From Mannheimia sp041807705 (GTDB taxonomy: Bacteria > Pseudomonadota > Gammaproteobacteria > Enterobacterales > Pasteurellaceae): DNA of 64,000 nucleotides. This document shows positions 8,806 to 18,374 of the stretch, piece after piece; position 1 is the stretch's first letter, and the number at the start of each line of letters is the position of its first letter. The notes below the pieces were generated by a model. That model made no database searches, had not been told where the DNA came from, and saw nothing but the letters and a program-made list of their open reading frames with translations. The position numbers and the translations under genes were made by a program. Location: positions 7,252 to 71,251 of the forward strand of contig NZ_JBGTYY010000010.1 in assembly GCF_041807705.1 (NCBI RefSeq). The letters run 5' to 3'.

Positions 8806-9465
8806 ATGGATCAGCAAGAAATGAAAAAAATTGCAGCACAAGCTGCATTAAAATTTGTAAAACCGAATACGATTGTTGGTGTAGGCAGTGGCTCAACGGT
8901 AAACTGCTTTATTGATGCACTTGCTTCAATAAAAGAAGAAATTAAAGGGGCAGTTGCCGCTTCAAAAGCTTCTGAAGAACGTCTGCGTGATATCGGCATT
9001 GAAGTGTTTAGTGCCAATGAAGTGAGCGAGCTTGATGTTTATATTGATGGTGCAGATGAAATTACGCCACAGGGTGCAATGATTAAAGGCGGTGGAGCGG
9101 CGTTAACGCGTGAAAAAATCGTAAGTTCGTTGGCGAAAAAATTTATCTGTATCGTAGATAGCTCAAAACAGGTGGATGTGTTAGGTTCAACCTTTCCATT
9201 ACCTGTAGAAGTGATTCCGATGGCTCGCTCTTATGTTGCTCGTCAGTTAGTGGCTCTGGGTGGCTCACCAGAATATAGAGAAGGGGTTGTAACGGATAAT
9301 GGCAATGTGATTTTAGATGTGCATAATTTTAAAATTATCGAACCATTGAAAATGGAACATACAATCAATAATATTGCAGGTGTGGTAACAAATGGTATTT
9401 TCGCCCAACGTTATGCAAATGTTACTATTGTTGGTACACCTGAAGGTGCAGTTATATTAGAATAA
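8806..9465 (+). CDS. rpiA: Ribose-5-phosphate isomerase A
   Basis: RpiA, 219 residues, interconverts ribose-5-phosphate and ribulose-5-phosphate in the non-oxidative pentose phosphate pathway. The phosphate-binding loop GVGSGSTVNCF (about 26-36), the DGADEI motif with catalytic Asp residues (about 82-87) and the KGGGAALTREK motif with the catalytic Glu (about 94-104) are all present. The start is the ATG at 8806, 6 bases after GTGGAG, giving the same length as E. coli RpiA; an upstream in-frame ATG at 8794 overlaps the ribosome site. It is 36 bases upstream of serA, a conserved pairing. It also supports the ribose operon further along. Confidence 0.97.
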   Translation: MDQQEMKKIAAQAALKFVKPNTIVGVGSGSTVNCFIDALASIKEEIKGAVAASKASEERLRDIGIEVFSANEVSELDVYIDGADEITPQGAMIKGGGAALTREKIVSSLAKKFICIVDSSKQVDVLGSTFPLPVEVIPMARSYVARQLVALGGSPEYREGVVTDNGNVILDVHNFKIIEPLKMEHTINNIAGVVTNGIFAQRYANVTIVGTPEGAVILE

Positions 9466-9501
9466 TTTATTATCGCAAACACATAATACTAGGAGCAAAA
9501 A

Positions 9502-10731
9502 ATGGCTAAAATTTCTTTGGATAAATCAAAGATCAAATTTCTTCTGCTTGAGGGCGTGCATCAAAATGCAATTGATGTGCTTTTAGCAGCAGGCTATACC
9601 AATATTGAAGTGCATAAGAAGGCATTAGACGGTCAAGAGTTAATTGATGCAATTAAAGATGCACACTTTGTTGGTATTCGATCGCGTACCTTTTTAACCG
9701 AAGAGGTGCTGGCTCAAGCTCCGAAATTAATTGCGATTGGTTGTTTCTGTATTGGCACAAACCAAGTGGATTTGAATGCGGCGAAAAGACGTGGTATCCC
9801 TGTCTTCAATGCACCATTCTCAAATACTCGCTCGGTGGCGGAATTAGTATTAGCTGAGATGATTTTATTAATGCGTCAAGTGCCAAAAGCGAATGCGGAA
9901 GTTCACCGTGGGGTATGGAACAAATCTGCTGCTGGTTCAAATGAGGTGCGTGGTAAGAAATTGGGGATCGTGGGCTATGGTCATATCGGTTCTCAGTTAA
10001 GTGTGCTTGCCGAAGCCATTGGTATGCAGGTTTATTTCTATGATGTGGAAAATAAGCTGCCTTTAGGTAATGCTCAACAAGTGCCAACGTTAGAACACTT
10101 GCTTTCAACCTGCGATATGGTTTCACTACACGTTCCTGAAATTAACTCAACCAAAAATCTAATGAGTGCGGAGCGTATTGCACAACTAAAAGAAGGTTCT
10201 GTATTAATTAATGCCGCTCGTGGTACTGTAGTTGATCTAGATGCATTAGCTGTTCGTATTGAAGACGGCTCATTGCGTGGTGCGGCAATTGACGTATTCC
10301 CAGAAGAGCCTGCTTCAATTAACGATCCCTTTGTATCGCCACTATGTAAGTTTGATAATGTAATCTTAACCCCACACATCGGTGGTTCAACCTCTGAAGC
10401 ACAAGCAAATATCGGCACAGAAGTGGCGAATAAATTTGTGAAATATTCAGATAACGGCTCGACACTATCAGCGGTGAACTTCCCTGAGGTATCTTTACCT
10501 ATTCACAGTAAAACCAAACGTTTATTGCATATTCACGAAAACCGCCCGGGTATTTTAAACCAAATCAACCAAGTATTTGTGGAATCGAATGTGAATATCG
10601 CCGCTCAATACTTACAAACCGACCCAACTATTGGTTATGTTGTAATTGATGTGGAATGCGATAATGTTGATGACGCATTACAACGCTTAAAAGCTATTGA
10701 AGGTACAATTCGAGCCCGTGTGTTGTATTAA
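9502..10731 (+). CDS. serA: D-3-phosphoglycerate dehydrogenase
   Basis: SerA, 409 residues, oxidises 3-phosphoglycerate to 3-phosphohydroxypyruvate with NAD, the first step of serine synthesis. The Rossmann motif GIVGYGHIGSQL is near residue 155, the D-2-hydroxyacid dehydrogenase signature follows (SVLINAARGTVVD near 232-244), and the catalytic His is in LTPHIGGST near 290. A C-terminal ACT domain (about 338-409; HENRPGILNQIN) is where serine inhibits the enzyme. Length and domain order match the E. coli type. Its ribosome site is AGGAG at 9491-9495, and it is probably co-transcribed with rpiA. Confidence 0.97.
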   Translation: MAKISLDKSKIKFLLLEGVHQNAIDVLLAAGYTNIEVHKKALDGQELIDAIKDAHFVGIRSRTFLTEEVLAQAPKLIAIGCFCIGTNQVDLNAAKRRGIPVFNAPFSNTRSVAELVLAEMILLMRQVPKANAEVHRGVWNKSAAGSNEVRGKKLGIVGYGHIGSQLSVLAEAIGMQVYFYDVENKLPLGNAQQVPTLEHLLSTCDMVSLHVPEINSTKNLMSAERIAQLKEGSVLINAARGTVVDLDALAVRIEDGSLRGAAIDVFPEEPASINDPFVSPLCKFDNVILTPHIGGSTSEAQANIGTEVANKFVKYSDNGSTLSAVNFPEVSLPIHSKTKRLLHIHENRPGILNQINQVFVESNVNIAAQYLQTDPTIGYVVIDVECDNVDDALQRLKAIEGTIRARVLY

Positions 10732-10740
10732 TAGATAAGC

Positions 10741-10773
10741 AAAGAGCCTGAAGAATATTCAGGCTCTTTTGTT
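10741..10773 (+). terminator. Intrinsic terminator of serA
   Basis: A 12-base perfect stem (AAAGAGCCTGAA, 10741-10752, with 10758-10769) has a 5-base loop and is followed by T residues. Confidence 0.9.
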
Positions 10774-10818
10774 ACAAGCGGTTGTATTTTTAAAGAATTT
10801 TGCAACCGATTAATGATA

Positions 10819-11337
10819 CTAGAAGCGATAAGTTGCATTTGCGGTAAACGCATTACCTTTTAATTTAGTACCGCTACGTTTTAAGTTATCACGGGTGTAT
10901 TCTGCACCCAGTTCAACATCGCTTGATACCGCATATTTTGCCCCTGCACCGAAGCCGAAGCCACGATAGGTTTCACTACCGACTTTGCTTGAGCTTGCAT
11001 CAACTTTTACATAAGGGAGTAAGTCTGAGCCAACACGGTAACCTTGCTGATAAGCAACGGTGTATTTATTTTTTTGTTTTACATCACTAAATACTTTGGT
11101 GCTACCTACTTTTGCTTTACCTTGCACAATGCCTACAAAGTTATTGCCTTGATCGATACCGTAATCAACCACTAACACAGGACCTGTTGAATCTTTACCT
11201 TTCACGCCATCGACTTTGTATTTGGTTGTGGTTACATCAACACCTACGCCAATACCCGTAAATGTATTGCCAACTGGAGCTGCAAACAGATTTGCAGAGA
11301 ATAAGCAAGCAAGTGCTGCAACAGTTAATTTTTTCAT
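10819..11337 (-). CDS. Small outer-membrane beta-barrel protein
   Basis: A 172-residue exported protein with a clear signal peptide (MKKLTVAALACLFSANLFA, cleavage after AFA-type site near 19-20). The mature part is an alternation of short amphipathic strands and turns, including a glycine-rich stretch (YRGFGFGAGAKYAV), and ends with a terminal Phe (NATYRF), the outer-membrane insertion signal read by the BAM complex. The size suggests an 8-strand barrel of the OmpA/OmpX/opacity type. No ligand can be inferred. It lies 18 bases downstream of arcA on the same strand with its own ribosome site (AGAGGAG), so it is probably co-transcribed with that regulator. Confidence 0.75.
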   Translation of the reverse strand: MKKLTVAALACLFSANLFAAPVGNTFTGIGVGVDVTTTKYKVDGVKGKDSTGPVLVVDYGIDQGNNFVGIVQGKAKVGSTKVFSDVKQKNKYTVAYQQGYRVGSDLLPYVKVDASSSKVGSETYRGFGFGAGAKYAVSSDVELGAEYTRDNLKRSGTKLKGNAFTANATYRF

Positions 11338-11355
11338 TATATGACTCCTCTTTGA

Positions 11356-12072
11356 TTAAGATTCAATATTACCGCAGAAGCGATAACCTTCGCCGTGAAT
11401 GGTTACGATAATTTCCGGCGTATTTGGATGATCTTCAAAATGTTTACGAATACGACGGATTGTTACATCAACCGTTCTATCGTGAGGTTTTAATTCACGT
11501 CCTGCCATTTTCTTCAGTAAATCCTCACGAGTTTGGATTTTACCCGGGTTTTCACAGAAATGTAATAAGGCTCTAAACTCACTACGTGGTAATTTCGTTG
11601 CTTCGCCTTCCGGATTAATTAAGTTATGGCTGTGGATATCTAATGTCCAACCGTTAAAACGGTAGCTCTCAACTTCAGATTGTTCTTTTGTTTCATTTTT
11701 TTCGCCCATAGTGCGTTGTAGTAAGTTTCTTGCACGAATGGTTAATTCACGAGGGTTAAATGGTTTAGTAATATAGTCATCAGCACCAATTTCTAAGCCT
11801 AAAATTTTATCAATTTCGTTATCACGCCCCGTTAAAAACATTAAAGGCAGTTTACGGTTCTCCCGAATTTCACGAGCTAAAATTAAGCCGTTTTTGCCCG
11901 GCAAGTTAATATCCATTAATACAAGATTGATTTCTTGCGTGTTCAATACAGCATGCATTTCTTCGCCGTTAGATGCTTGAAATACCTGATAACCTTCACC
12001 CTCAAAAATACTTTTGAGCATATTCCGTGTGACTAATTCATCCTCAACAATTAAGATTTGTGGGATTTTCAT
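11356..12072 (-). CDS. arcA: Aerobic respiration response regulator ArcA
   Basis: ArcA, 238 residues, is the DNA-binding half of the ArcAB redox two-component system, which represses aerobic respiration genes when quinones are reduced. The receiver domain (1-120) has the acidic pair Glu10-Asp11, the phosphoacceptor Asp54 (LVLMDINLPGKNG), and the conserved Lys in ITKPFNPREL. The C-terminal half is an OmpR-type winged helix (LPRSEFRALLHF; DRTVDVTIRRIRKHFE). The sensor ArcB is not in this window. The gene appears to head a two-gene unit with the beta-barrel protein. Confidence 0.96.
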   Translation of the reverse strand: MKIPQILIVEDELVTRNMLKSIFEGEGYQVFQASNGEEMHAVLNTQEINLVLMDINLPGKNGLILAREIRENRKLPLMFLTGRDNEIDKILGLEIGADDYITKPFNPRELTIRARNLLQRTMGEKNETKEQSEVESYRFNGWTLDIHSHNLINPEGEATKLPRSEFRALLHFCENPGKIQTREDLLKKMAGRELKPHDRTVDVTIRRIRKHFEDHPNTPEIIVTIHGEGYRFCGNIES

Positions 12073-12191
12073 TTTTTAACCTCTGATCTAATTTATAAAT
12101 TCTGTTTATAACCTTTATGTTACAAATTATTTAAATTCTACTTATAAATTGCGAAATGGAAAGCATAAAAATGGCAATTTGTTTAATTCAA

Positions 12192-12896
12192 TCAAATTTT
12201 TAGCGATTTCTCTCTATCATCAACGCCTAAAATTAAGTAATGTCCATTAATATCAGCAAGGCTACGAAAACCGATGTTATAAATATGACAACTATATTTG
12301 GTATTTTGATTATCATAGTGAAAATTATCGTGATGATGTCCGTGAAAAATCTTAGTTGCTCCTAATTTTTTAGCCAATTGATTAATTACTGAAAAGCCTT
12401 GCGGATGTGGCTTTGGTGCTTCGTGCGTAATTAAAATATCCGCTTTTTCATTTTCCAATACTTCAAAATCAGAAGGAAAAATAGAAGAACGGTGTCTTAA
12501 TGGTACACCGCCACGCCAAATTTTCTCTTGCGGAGTATATTGGCAAAAATGAATAGGGTCAAAAAACATCGGGCGATTTGGCGGCATCCAAATATGTCCT
12601 CGAAACACACCGCCAATCCCTGCAATTTTTACTCCTTGAATTTCCACTACTTTGCCGTGAATGTTGCGTTCTTCCCAATGACTATTCCAAATAGAATCAA
12701 AGGCAGCAACAGTTTTGCTATCGTGGTTGCCGTGAATAAACCAAATATCACAATATTGCGAAAGTTTATCTAATTCATCGGAGGTAGTAAGTTGGAGATC
12801 ACCTAGAATGACTAGTGCCACTTCCTCTGTTTGTTGTTGCAAAACAGGGTAAAGATGCTCATAGCTACCGTGCGGATCGCCTGCAAAAAGTATCAT
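12192..12896 (-). CDS. Calcineurin-like metallophosphoesterase
   Basis: A 234-residue cytoplasmic protein with the five metal-binding blocks of the calcineurin-like fold: GDPHG (6-10), LGDLQL (about 31-36), GNHD (about 56-59), ITHEAP (about 151-156) and FHGHHHDN (about 185-192). It should hydrolyse a phosphoester with a two-metal centre; the substrate cannot be told from sequence. It begins 11 bases after nadR on the same strand and is very likely co-transcribed with it, which hints at a nucleotide or NAD-related substrate. That link is inference only. Confidence 0.8.
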   Translation of the reverse strand: MILFAGDPHGSYEHLYPVLQQQTEEVALVILGDLQLTTSDELDKLSQYCDIWFIHGNHDSKTVAAFDSIWNSHWEERNIHGKVVEIQGVKIAGIGGVFRGHIWMPPNRPMFFDPIHFCQYTPQEKIWRGGVPLRHRSSIFPSDFEVLENEKADILITHEAPKPHPQGFSVINQLAKKLGATKIFHGHHHDNFHYDNQNTKYSCHIYNIGFRSLADINGHYLILGVDDREKSLKI

Positions 12897-12907
12897 CTTG
12901 TATTCCG

Positions 12908-14182
12908 TTACTCTTTATCGTTAAGGTTATATTGTTTAAATTGTAGTGGGATCGGTTCTTCGTTTAAAATCGCCTCAACAACCTCTTTTGCCTGATTATA
13001 TCTATCTAAATAACTTGGCGATTCAATTTCAATATAAGGAATTCGGTATTTTTCCAGTAATTTTTTCAATAACTGTTGGAATTGCTGGCGTTGCTTTTTC
13101 GAGCCTAAACTACGCAAGCCGTCCGCCACCCACTTAGTGTTGTTTGAAAGTAAAATGGTGACATCAAACGGATATTCACGAATCATTGAATCTAAGAATG
13201 GGTGAGCTTTGCCCTCGTATTGAATACAAAACGCCTGTGTTGTAATGTAATCGGTATCAATAATTGCAACTTTGTGAGCGTGCTTCATCGCATAATCAAC
13301 ATAACGCTGATGCCCTAATACCATCTGCGGATAGTCAGAATATTGCATTGCTTGCTCATTGCCACCGAGTTGCTCAAACACAAACTCACGCCCATATTCC
13401 CACGCCGAAGTGGTATTAAACACATTGGCTAATTTGCTGACTAGAACGGATTTACCGCTGCTTTCACCGCCTAAAATGGCGATGGTTTTCACAAAGAACG
13501 GGCGAACTTCTTTCGGAATAAAACGCCAATATTGGAACGGGTTATTACGAATTTGAGTAGCAGAGACATTAAAAGATTCACGGGCAGGATCGACTAAATG
13601 CACTTCTAAATTTAAATATTTCTCGTATGGCTCTTTGTCTTGCGTTTCGCTACTAAACACAATAGTCGGATTGATATTTTTTTCCGCAAATAGCTGTTTC
13701 ACTCGAGCAGACCAGCCTTCCCAACCGTTTGGGTAGCTTGGAATACCATCTTCAACTAAATGATGAATAAAGATCTGTTTTTGTTGATATTTGAAGATCT
13801 GCTGTACCCAACGAAGTCTATCTTCATTGGTAGGCATACGCTTCATTTTACTTTGTTGGAAAAGGCGTAAATCACGCTCAGAATCGGTACACACAATAAC
13901 GTGCAAAATATCAACTTTACTGAATGCCTCATAGATCATATTAATATGACCAGTATGGATCGGGTAAAATTTACCAAAAATGACACCAGAACGCTGATTA
14001 CTATCTTCGACAATTTCTAACACTGAATGCAATGCTTTTAGTTTATTCGCACTCGGATTTTTAATTTTACCGCTCACTAGCTGATTAAAATAGGCTCGTG
14101 TTACACCAGCTTGTTCACAAACATCATTGACTTTAAGTTTAAGCTGTTTACGTTTTTGTTGAAGATAAGCGAAGTCTGTCAT
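12908..14182 (-). CDS. nadR: Trifunctional NadR: NMN adenylyltransferase, ribosylnicotinamide kinase, HTH
   Basis: A 424-residue NAD salvage enzyme. Residues 1-60 form an XRE-like helix-turn-helix (VNDVCEQAGVTRAYFNQLVS). Residues about 62-230 are the NMN adenylyltransferase domain, with the nucleotidyl transferase motif GKFYPIHTGH. Residues about 232-410 are the ribosylnicotinamide kinase, with P-loop GGESSGKS near 236-243. Pasteurellaceae lack de novo NAD synthesis and depend on nicotinamide riboside or NMN uptake (V factor), so NadR is the central enzyme of NAD supply in this family. The HTH is complete, so a DNA-binding role remains possible, but no operator was identified. Divergent from ribF. 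Confidence 0.95.
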   Translation of the reverse strand: MTDFAYLQQKRKQLKLKVNDVCEQAGVTRAYFNQLVSGKIKNPSANKLKALHSVLEIVEDSNQRSGVIFGKFYPIHTGHINMIYEAFSKVDILHVIVCTDSERDLRLFQQSKMKRMPTNEDRLRWVQQIFKYQQKQIFIHHLVEDGIPSYPNGWEGWSARVKQLFAEKNINPTIVFSSETQDKEPYEKYLNLEVHLVDPARESFNVSATQIRNNPFQYWRFIPKEVRPFFVKTIAILGGESSGKSVLVSKLANVFNTTSAWEYGREFVFEQLGGNEQAMQYSDYPQMVLGHQRYVDYAMKHAHKVAIIDTDYITTQAFCIQYEGKAHPFLDSMIREYPFDVTILLSNNTKWVADGLRSLGSKKQRQQFQQLLKKLLEKYRIPYIEIESPSYLDRYNQAKEVVEAILNEEPIPLQFKQYNLNDKE

Positions 14183-14371
14183 AGTTATTCCCCCGATTTT
14201 TGATTGCCATCATATAGTAAAATGTAGCATTTGAATATCTTTTTATTCGAAAAAAGCCGTGCTAATGTTATATTCGTGCATTAATTGATAACAGATAGGA
14301 TTTTTTTTCCTTTTTTGCTGATTTCTCGCTATAATCACAGCAATTTTCACTTTAAAACGGTTTATATTTTT

Positions 14372-15334
14372 ATGCAGCTTATTCGAGGTTTCCACAATTT
14401 AGATAAATATAGCGAGTTAAGCAAAGGCTGTGTTCTCTCTATTGGTAATTTCGATGGCGTGCATATCGGGCATCAAAACATTTTATCTCGTTTATGTGAT
14501 AAATCGTTAGATATGGATTTACCCTCTGTCGTAATGCTTTTTGAGCCACAACCTCGAGAATTTTTTGCAAAAAAAAGTGAAAATATGACCGCTTGTCACC
14601 CGCCCGCACGGCTAATGCGTCTGCGTGATAAACTAAAATATTTAGCAGAAGCGGGCGTGGATTTCGTGTTATGCGTTCGTTTTAGCGAAAAATTCGCCCA
14701 AATTTCAGCAGAAGATTTCATCTGTGATTTATTAGCGAAACGCTTGAAAGTCCGCTACTTAAGTGTTGGCGATGATTTCCGTTTTGGGGCAAAACGCATC
14801 GGTAATTTTGAAACCTTACGCAATGCAGGCTTAAAATACCGTTTTGTGGTGGAAGAAAGCCATACTCACAGCTTAAATGAAGAGCGCATTAGTAGCTCTT
14901 TAGTGCGAGAAACCTTACAAAATAACGACTTAGAATTAGCCGAAAGACTATTAGGTAAACCCTATTCTATTCACGGGCGAGTGGCTCACGGCAACAAGCT
15001 CGGCAGAACGATTGGCTTTCCAACCGCAAATATTATGCTTAACCGCCTAGTTACGCCAATTCAAGGCGTATTTGCGGTAAAAGTAAACACGAAGCAAGGT
15101 AGCTATAACGGCATTGCCAATGTGGGAAACCGCCCAACTATCAACGGCACAAAACCGCTATTAGAAGTGCATATTTTTGATTTCAATTCATCTATTTACG
15201 GCGAAGCGATTGAAGTCGTTTTTCTGAAAAAACTACGTAGTGAAACTAAGTTTAATAGCTTTGAAGAATTAAAAATGCAGATTGAGAATGACAGAGTGCA
15301 AGCGGTTGAATTTTTTAAGGAATTTGCAAAATAA
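14372..15334 (+). CDS. ribF: Bifunctional riboflavin kinase/FAD synthetase
   Basis: RibF, 320 residues, phosphorylates riboflavin to FMN and adenylates FMN to FAD. The N-terminal FAD synthetase domain has the nucleotidyl transferase motif IGNFDGVHIGHQ (about 25-36) and a SSLVRETL segment near 175. The C-terminal riboflavin kinase domain starts at about 190, with GRTIGFPTAN and the GIANVGNRPTI motif. I start the gene at the ATG at 14372 (MQLIRGFHNL), matching the E. coli N-terminus; a longer frame from 14285 adds 29 unsupported residues. The last codons read through an uptake signal. It lies 99 bases upstream of ileS, the usual ribF-ileS arrangement. Confidence 0.95.
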   Translation: MQLIRGFHNLDKYSELSKGCVLSIGNFDGVHIGHQNILSRLCDKSLDMDLPSVVMLFEPQPREFFAKKSENMTACHPPARLMRLRDKLKYLAEAGVDFVLCVRFSEKFAQISAEDFICDLLAKRLKVRYLSVGDDFRFGAKRIGNFETLRNAGLKYRFVVEESHTHSLNEERISSSLVRETLQNNDLELAERLLGKPYSIHGRVAHGNKLGRTIGFPTANIMLNRLVTPIQGVFAVKVNTKQGSYNGIANVGNRPTINGTKPLLEVHIFDFNSSIYGEAIEVVFLKKLRSETKFNSFEELKMQIENDRVQAVEFFKEFAK

Positions 15335-15370
15335 CGTTGCAATTTAGTTTCTTGAGCTCGGAATATACAG

Positions 15371-15398
15371 GTAGGGGCAAATTGCAATTTGCCCCTAC
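15371..15398. repeat. Family A palindrome, minimal perfect copy
   Basis: A perfect 28-base palindrome without a loop: GTAGGGGCAAATTG is followed directly by its exact complement, ending CCCCTAC. It sits between ribF and ileS and is the shortest clean copy of the family in this window. Confidence 0.8.
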
Positions 15399-15433
15399 AA
15401 TCACCAATATTTGATTAAAATTGGAAAATAAAA

Positions 15434-18244
15434 ATGACAGTTGATTACAAAAACACTTTAAATCTGCCTGAAACAGGCTTTCCTATGCGTGGGGATCTCG
15501 CTAAACGCGAGCCTGATATGTTAAAAAATTGGTATGACAAAAACCTCTACCAAAAAATTCGTACTGCTTCTAAAGGTAAGAAAACCTTTATTTTGCACGA
15601 TGGTCCTCCGTATGCGAACGGTAATCTACATTTAGGCCACGCAGTAAATAAAATTTTAAAAGATATTATTATGAAATCGAAAACCGCATTAGGTTTCGAT
15701 ACCCCTTATGTGCCGGGTTGGGACTGCCACGGTTTACCGATTGAGTTAAAAGTAGAAGGCATTGTCGGCAAGCCAAATGAAAAAATTTCAGCAGCCGAGT
15801 TCCGCCAAGCGTGCCGTGATTACGCAAAAGAACAAGTTGAAGGGCAGAAAGCCGATTTTATCCGTATGGGAATTTTAGGCGATTGGGATAATCCATATCT
15901 GACAATGAATTTCCATACTGAAGCGAGTATTATCCGCACGTTAGGTAAAGTGATTGCAAACGGTCATTTATACAAAGGTTCAAAACCAGTCCATTGGTGT
16001 TTAGATTGTGGTTCATCACTTGCAGAAGCTGAAGTGGAGTATGAAGACAAAGTTTCTCCATCAATCTATGTGCGTTTTGAAGCGGTGGATTCTGCAGAGA
16101 TTGAAGCAAAATTCAATGCAAAAGGTAACGGCAAAATTTCTGCGGTGATTTGGACTACAACTCCGTGGACAATTCCGTCTAACCGTGCGATCGCAATTAA
16201 TGCAAACCTTGAGTATGCGTTAGTGCAATTTAATGACGAACGAGTGCTACTAGCGGTCGATTTAGTCGAAGATGTTGCAAAAGCAGCAGGCGTTGAAACC
16301 TTTGAAGTGTTAGGCACAGCAAAAGGCGAGAGCTTAGAATTATTACGCTTTAACCACCCATTCTATGACTATAGCGTGCCGTTTGTGTTAGGCGATCACG
16401 TTACCACCGATGGCGGTACTGGTTTAGTACACACTGCTCCTGATCACGGTGCGGACGACTTTGTGGTTTCTCGCAAATACAACATTGAAATGGCAGGTTT
16501 GGTTTCAAATGACGGTAAATTCAAAGCGGAAACTCCATTCTTTGCTGGCTTAGGTGTATTTGAATCTAACGATAAAGTCGTTGAGAAATTACAAGAAGTT
16601 GGGGCGTTATTAAAATTATCTCGCATTAAACACAGCTACCCGCACTGCTGGCGTCATAAAACCCCGATTATTTTCCGTGCAACTCCGCAATGGTTTATCG
16701 GTATGGAAACACAAGGCTTACGCAAACAAGCATTAGGCGAAATTAAGTCCGTTCGTTGGATTCCAAGTTGGGGTGAAGCCCGTATTGATAATATGGTGGC
16801 AAATCGTCCAGACTGGTGTATTTCACGCCAACGTACTTGGGGCGTGCCAATGGCAATGTTCGTACATAACGAAACCGAAGAATTACACCCACGCACGCTT
16901 GAATTAATCGAAGAAGTGGCAAAACGTGTGGAAGAAAAAGGCATTCAAGCGTGGTGGGATTTAGACCCAGCAGAGCTTTTAGGTGATGAAGCGAGAGATT
17001 ACCGCAAAGTGCCAGATACGCTTGATGTATGGTTCGACTCAGGATCAACTTATGCCTCTGTGGTAGAACAACGCCCAGAGTTCAACGGCAATTCAGCAGA
17101 TATGTATTTAGAAGGCTCAGACCAACATCGTGGTTGGTTTATGTCATCATTAATGCTTTCTACCGCAACGAATGACAAAGCACCATACAAACAAGTTTTA
17201 ACTCACGGTTTTACCGTAGATGAAAAAGGCAGAAAAATGTCTAAATCACTCGGTAATGTGATTGTGCCAAGCGAAGTGTGGAACAAAAACGGTGCAGATA
17301 TTTTACGTTTATGGGTCGCTTCAACCGACTACACAGGCGAAATTGCCGTTTCTCACAACATTTTAAATAGTGCTGGGGAATCTTACCGCCGTATTCGTAA
17401 CACCGCACGTTTCTTGTTAGCGAACTTAAACGGTTTTGATCCGAAACGTGATTTCGTCAAACCGGAAGAGATGATCGCATTAGATCGCTGGGCGGTAGCT
17501 TGTGCCTTAGAAGCCCAAAATGAAATTAAAGAGGCGTATGATAACTATCAATTCCACACCGTTGTGCAACGCTTAATGCGTTTCTGCTCAATTGAGATGG
17601 GTTCATTCTACTTAGATATTATCAAAGACCGTCAATACACCACCAAAGCAGATAGCCTTGCTCGCCGTAGTTGCCAAACTGCGTTATGGCACATTGCAGA
17701 AGCCCTTGTGCGTTGGATTGCGCCAATTCTTTCATTTACTGCAGATGAAATTTGGGGCTACTTGCCACAGGTTGAAGGCAGAAGCGAATTTGTCTTTACC
17801 GAAGAGTTTTACACAGATTTATTTGCTTTAACCGAGCAAGATGAATTAGACGATGCTTACTGGCAGCAAATCTTAAAAGTGCGTGCGGAAGTAAACCGTG
17901 TGTTAGAGCAAGCTCGTAAAGATAAAGTGATTGGTGCAGGTTTAGAAGCGAAAGTAACAGTATATGCGAATGATGAAATTCGTCCGTTATTAGAGCAACT
18001 AGGCAATGAATTACGCTTTGTATTAATTACTTCACAAGCGATTGTAAAACCACTTGCAGAAGCGGATATTGCTGAAGGCGAATTAGCTGGCTTAGCAGTA
18101 AAAGTAGAAAATGCAGATGGCGAAAAATGCCCTCGTTGCTGGCACTATGCAACCGATATCGGCACACACGCAGGCCACGAAGAAGTATGTGGACGTTGTG
18201 TGGAAAACGTTGCAGGCGAAGGCGAAAAACGTTTGTTTGCTTAA
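15434..18244 (+). CDS. ileS: Isoleucyl-tRNA synthetase
   Basis: IleS, 936 residues, charges tRNA-Ile and edits misactivated valine. It is a class I synthetase: the HIGH-type motif lies near residue 58-70 (PPYANGNLHLGHAV) and KMSKS at about 601-605. The CP1 editing domain between them contains the TTPWTIPSN motif. The C-terminal zinc site is complete (CPRCWH near 898 and CGRC near 918). This is the usual bacterial form of about 940 residues. In E. coli ileS is followed by lspA; here it is followed by a terminator and a decayed esterase gene. Confidence 0.98.
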   Translation: MTVDYKNTLNLPETGFPMRGDLAKREPDMLKNWYDKNLYQKIRTASKGKKTFILHDGPPYANGNLHLGHAVNKILKDIIMKSKTALGFDTPYVPGWDCHGLPIELKVEGIVGKPNEKISAAEFRQACRDYAKEQVEGQKADFIRMGILGDWDNPYLTMNFHTEASIIRTLGKVIANGHLYKGSKPVHWCLDCGSSLAEAEVEYEDKVSPSIYVRFEAVDSAEIEAKFNAKGNGKISAVIWTTTPWTIPSNRAIAINANLEYALVQFNDERVLLAVDLVEDVAKAAGVETFEVLGTAKGESLELLRFNHPFYDYSVPFVLGDHVTTDGGTGLVHTAPDHGADDFVVSRKYNIEMAGLVSNDGKFKAETPFFAGLGVFESNDKVVEKLQEVGALLKLSRIKHSYPHCWRHKTPIIFRATPQWFIGMETQGLRKQALGEIKSVRWIPSWGEARIDNMVANRPDWCISRQRTWGVPMAMFVHNETEELHPRTLELIEEVAKRVEEKGIQAWWDLDPAELLGDEARDYRKVPDTLDVWFDSGSTYASVVEQRPEFNGNSADMYLEGSDQHRGWFMSSLMLSTATNDKAPYKQVLTHGFTVDEKGRKMSKSLGNVIVPSEVWNKNGADILRLWVASTDYTGEIAVSHNILNSAGESYRRIRNTARFLLANLNGFDPKRDFVKPEEMIALDRWAVACALEAQNEIKEAYDNYQFHTVVQRLMRFCSIEMGSFYLDIIKDRQYTTKADSLARRSCQTALWHIAEALVRWIAPILSFTADEIWGYLPQVEGRSEFVFTEEFYTDLFALTEQDELDDAYWQQILKVRAEVNRVLEQARKDKVIGAGLEAKVTVYANDEIRPLLEQLGNELRFVLITSQAIVKPLAEADIAEGELAGLAVKVENADGEKCPRCWHYATDIGTHAGHEEVCGRCVENVAGEGEKRLFA

Positions 18245-18261
18245 TCACAAAATTAATTATT

Positions 18262-18294
18262 CTAAGGCAGGGTTCTCCCTGCCTTAGCTTTTTC
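18262..18294 (+). terminator. Intrinsic terminator of ileS
   Basis: An 11-base perfect stem (CTAAGGCAGGG, 18262-18272, with 18277-18287) and a TTCT loop are followed by CTTTTTC. Confidence 0.9.
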
Positions 18295-18374
18295 AACGAT
18301 AGATAGACACCCATTCTAAAATTTGCAAAAATTTCCTAAAAAACAACCGCTTGTATTTACCTAGAATAATTAAA

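Noticed and set aside
14285..14371. Longer N-terminus for RibF
   Set aside because: The extra 29 residues have no family match or ribosome site; MQLIRGFHNL at 14372 matches the conserved start.
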